Shown: in pieces, positions 62,788-64,000 of the stretch | Numbering within the stretch: the stretch's first letter is position 1 | How the letters are laid out: each line of letters starts with the position of its first letter | Origin: Panulirus ornatus | Lineage: Eukaryota; Arthropoda; Malacostraca; Decapoda; Palinuridae | Direction: 5' to 3' | Assembly (NCBI RefSeq): GCF_036320965.1 | Contig: NC_092225.1 | Coordinates: 7,269,002-7,333,001 of the forward strand | Length of the DNA stretch: 64,000 nucleotides | Program-made: the position numbers and the translations under genes | The notes under the pieces: model-generated | Seen by the model: only the letters and a program-made list of their open reading frames with translations | Database searches by the model: none | Told to the model about the DNA's origin: nothing

Positions 62788-63033
62788 CCCTGGGGATAGG
62801 GGAGAAAGAATACTTCCCACGTATTCCCTGCGTGTCATAGAAGGCGACTAAAAGGAAAGGGAGCGGGTGGCTGAAAATCCTCCCCTCTTTTTTTTTTTTT
62901 TTAATTTTCCAAAATAAGAAACAGAGAGGGGGGCCAGGAGAGGATATTCCCTCAAAGGCCCAGTCCTCTGTTCTTAATGCTACCTCGCTAACGCGGGAAA
63001 TGGCGATAGTATGAAAGAAAGAAAAAAAAAGAT
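62785..63033 (+). mobile_element. Mini-RTE repeat, copy l (only plus-strand copy)
   Basis: Sense orientation: TATCCCTGGGGATAGGGG at the 5' end, GTCATAGAAGGCGACTAAAA, then the shared CTACCTCGCTAACGCGGGAA box and ATGAAAGAAAGAAAAAAAAA at the 3' end, then (TA)n. Confidence 0.92.

Positions 63034-63038
<5 letters not shown>

Positions 63039-63117
<79 letters not shown>
63039..63117. repeat. (TA)n microsatellite
   Basis: Between mini-RTE copy l and R18. Confidence 0.95.
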
Positions 63118-63118
<1 letters not shown>

Positions 63119-64000
63119 TTTACTTATTCATTTATTTATTTTGCTTTGTCGCTGTCTCCCGCGTTAGCGAGGTAGCGCAAGGAAACAGACGAAAGAAATG
63201 GCCCAACCCACCCACATACACATGTATATACATGCACGTCCACACACGCACATATACATACCTATACATCTCAACGTATACATATATATATACACACAGA
63301 CATATACATATATACACATGTACATAATTCATACTGTCTGCCCTTATTTATTCCCATCGCCACCCCGCCACACATGAAATAACAACCCCCTCCCCCCTCA
63401 TGTTCGCGAGGTAGCGCTAGGAAAAGACAACAAAGGCCACATTCGTTCACACTCAGTCTCTAGCTGTCATGTAATAATGCAACGAAACCACAGCTCCCTT
63501 TCCACATCCAGGCCCTACAGAACTTTCCATGGTTTACCCCAGACGCTTCATATGTCCTGGTTCAATCCATCGACAGCACGTCGACCCGGTATACCACATC
63601 GTTCCAATTCACTCTATTCCTTGCACGCCTTTCACCCTCCTGTATGTTCAGGCCCCGATCACTCAAAATCTTTTTCACTCCATCTTTCCACCTCCAATTT
63701 GGTCTCCCACTTCTCCTCGTTCCCTCCACCTCTGACACATATATTCTCTCGGTCAATCTTTCCTCACTCATTCTCTCCATGTGACCAAACCATTTCAAAA
63801 CACCCTCTTCTGCCCTCTCTACCACATTCTTTTTATTACCACACATCTCTCTTACCCTTACCCTATTATTACTTACTCGATCAAACCATCTCACACCACA
63901 TATTGTCCTCAAACATCTCATTTCCAGCACATCCACCCTCCTCCACACAACTTTATCTATAGCCCACGCCACGCAACCATATAACATTGTTGGAACCACT
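63118..64000 (-). mobile_element. RTE-like element R18, long subfamily, runs off the window
   Basis: ATTT-type tail, long 3' UTR with both boxes (63150-63200 and 63405-63440), C-terminal codons open to the window edge (63562-63999), with a two-residue insertion (SNNRVRVRE). One base is missing in the CGACCCGGTATACC block near 63585, which removes the normal stop context. The rest lies beyond 64000. Confidence 0.88.

Overview
The window is intergenic or deeply intronic DNA from a eukaryote, most likely an arthropod and plausibly a decapod crustacean. That assignment is inference: the DNA is saturated with long (TA)n, (AC)n and (GA)n microsatellites, with APE-type non-LTR retrotransposons and Penelope-like elements, and with tRNA-headed SINEs whose tail resembles short repeats I recall from decapods. 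I found no convincing host protein-coding exon, rRNA or functional tRNA gene.

The dominant component, roughly 40 percent of the window by summing my intervals, is one family of non-LTR retrotransposon with an APE endonuclease plus reverse transcriptase (RTE-like architecture, no gag-like ORF seen). Nineteen segments are listed. Two are near full length (23318-26885 and 32676-36258, minus strand) with a 5' UTR, APE, linker, RT, C-terminal domain and 3' UTR, but both carry stops or frameshifts. The others are 5'-truncated, 5'-inverted or joined head to head, and almost all abut (TA)n. Open but 5'-truncated RT frames remain at 1747-3417, 19837-21426 and 57643-58833. Twelve copies of a roughly 240-bp repeat (called mini-RTE here) have a 5' end matching the RTE 5' UTR and a 3' end matching the RTE 3' terminus, so they look like an internally deleted non-autonomous derivative.

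A second system is a Penelope-like element (PLE). A GIY-YIG endonuclease ORF (31020-31463) lies between inverted terminal repeats, a decayed relative lies at about 9340-10208, and four more terminal-repeat remnants or foldbacks occur (3885-4402, 28233-28476, 46533-46845, 57289-57530). These repeats carry hammerhead-ribozyme-like motifs.

Layout: 1-1440 unrecognised sequence plus a dispersed repeat; 1441-4460 SINE, 5'-inverted RTE and PLE ends; 4460-7080 unrecognised plus the second dispersed repeat; 7085-9290 minisatellites; 9290-10275 decayed PLE; 10276-18050 unrecognised sequence with several degenerate minisatellites; 18050-39560 a dense RTE, mini-RTE, PLE and (TA)n cluster; 39560-45830 an RNase H-bearing LINE relic, two SINEs, an old RTE and mini-RTE and AC/GT arrays; 45830-47540 RTE, mini-RTE and a PLE foldback; 47540-53880 mostly unrecognised with a 43-bp and a 55-bp minisatellite and one strong 71-nt hairpin; 53880-64000 a second RTE, mini-RTE and PLE cluster, with RTE copies on both strands.

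The apparent logic is that an autonomous RTE-like enzyme copies itself and a mini-derivative sharing its termini into palindromic (TA)n arrays. The target symmetry may explain the repeated head-to-head double insertions.
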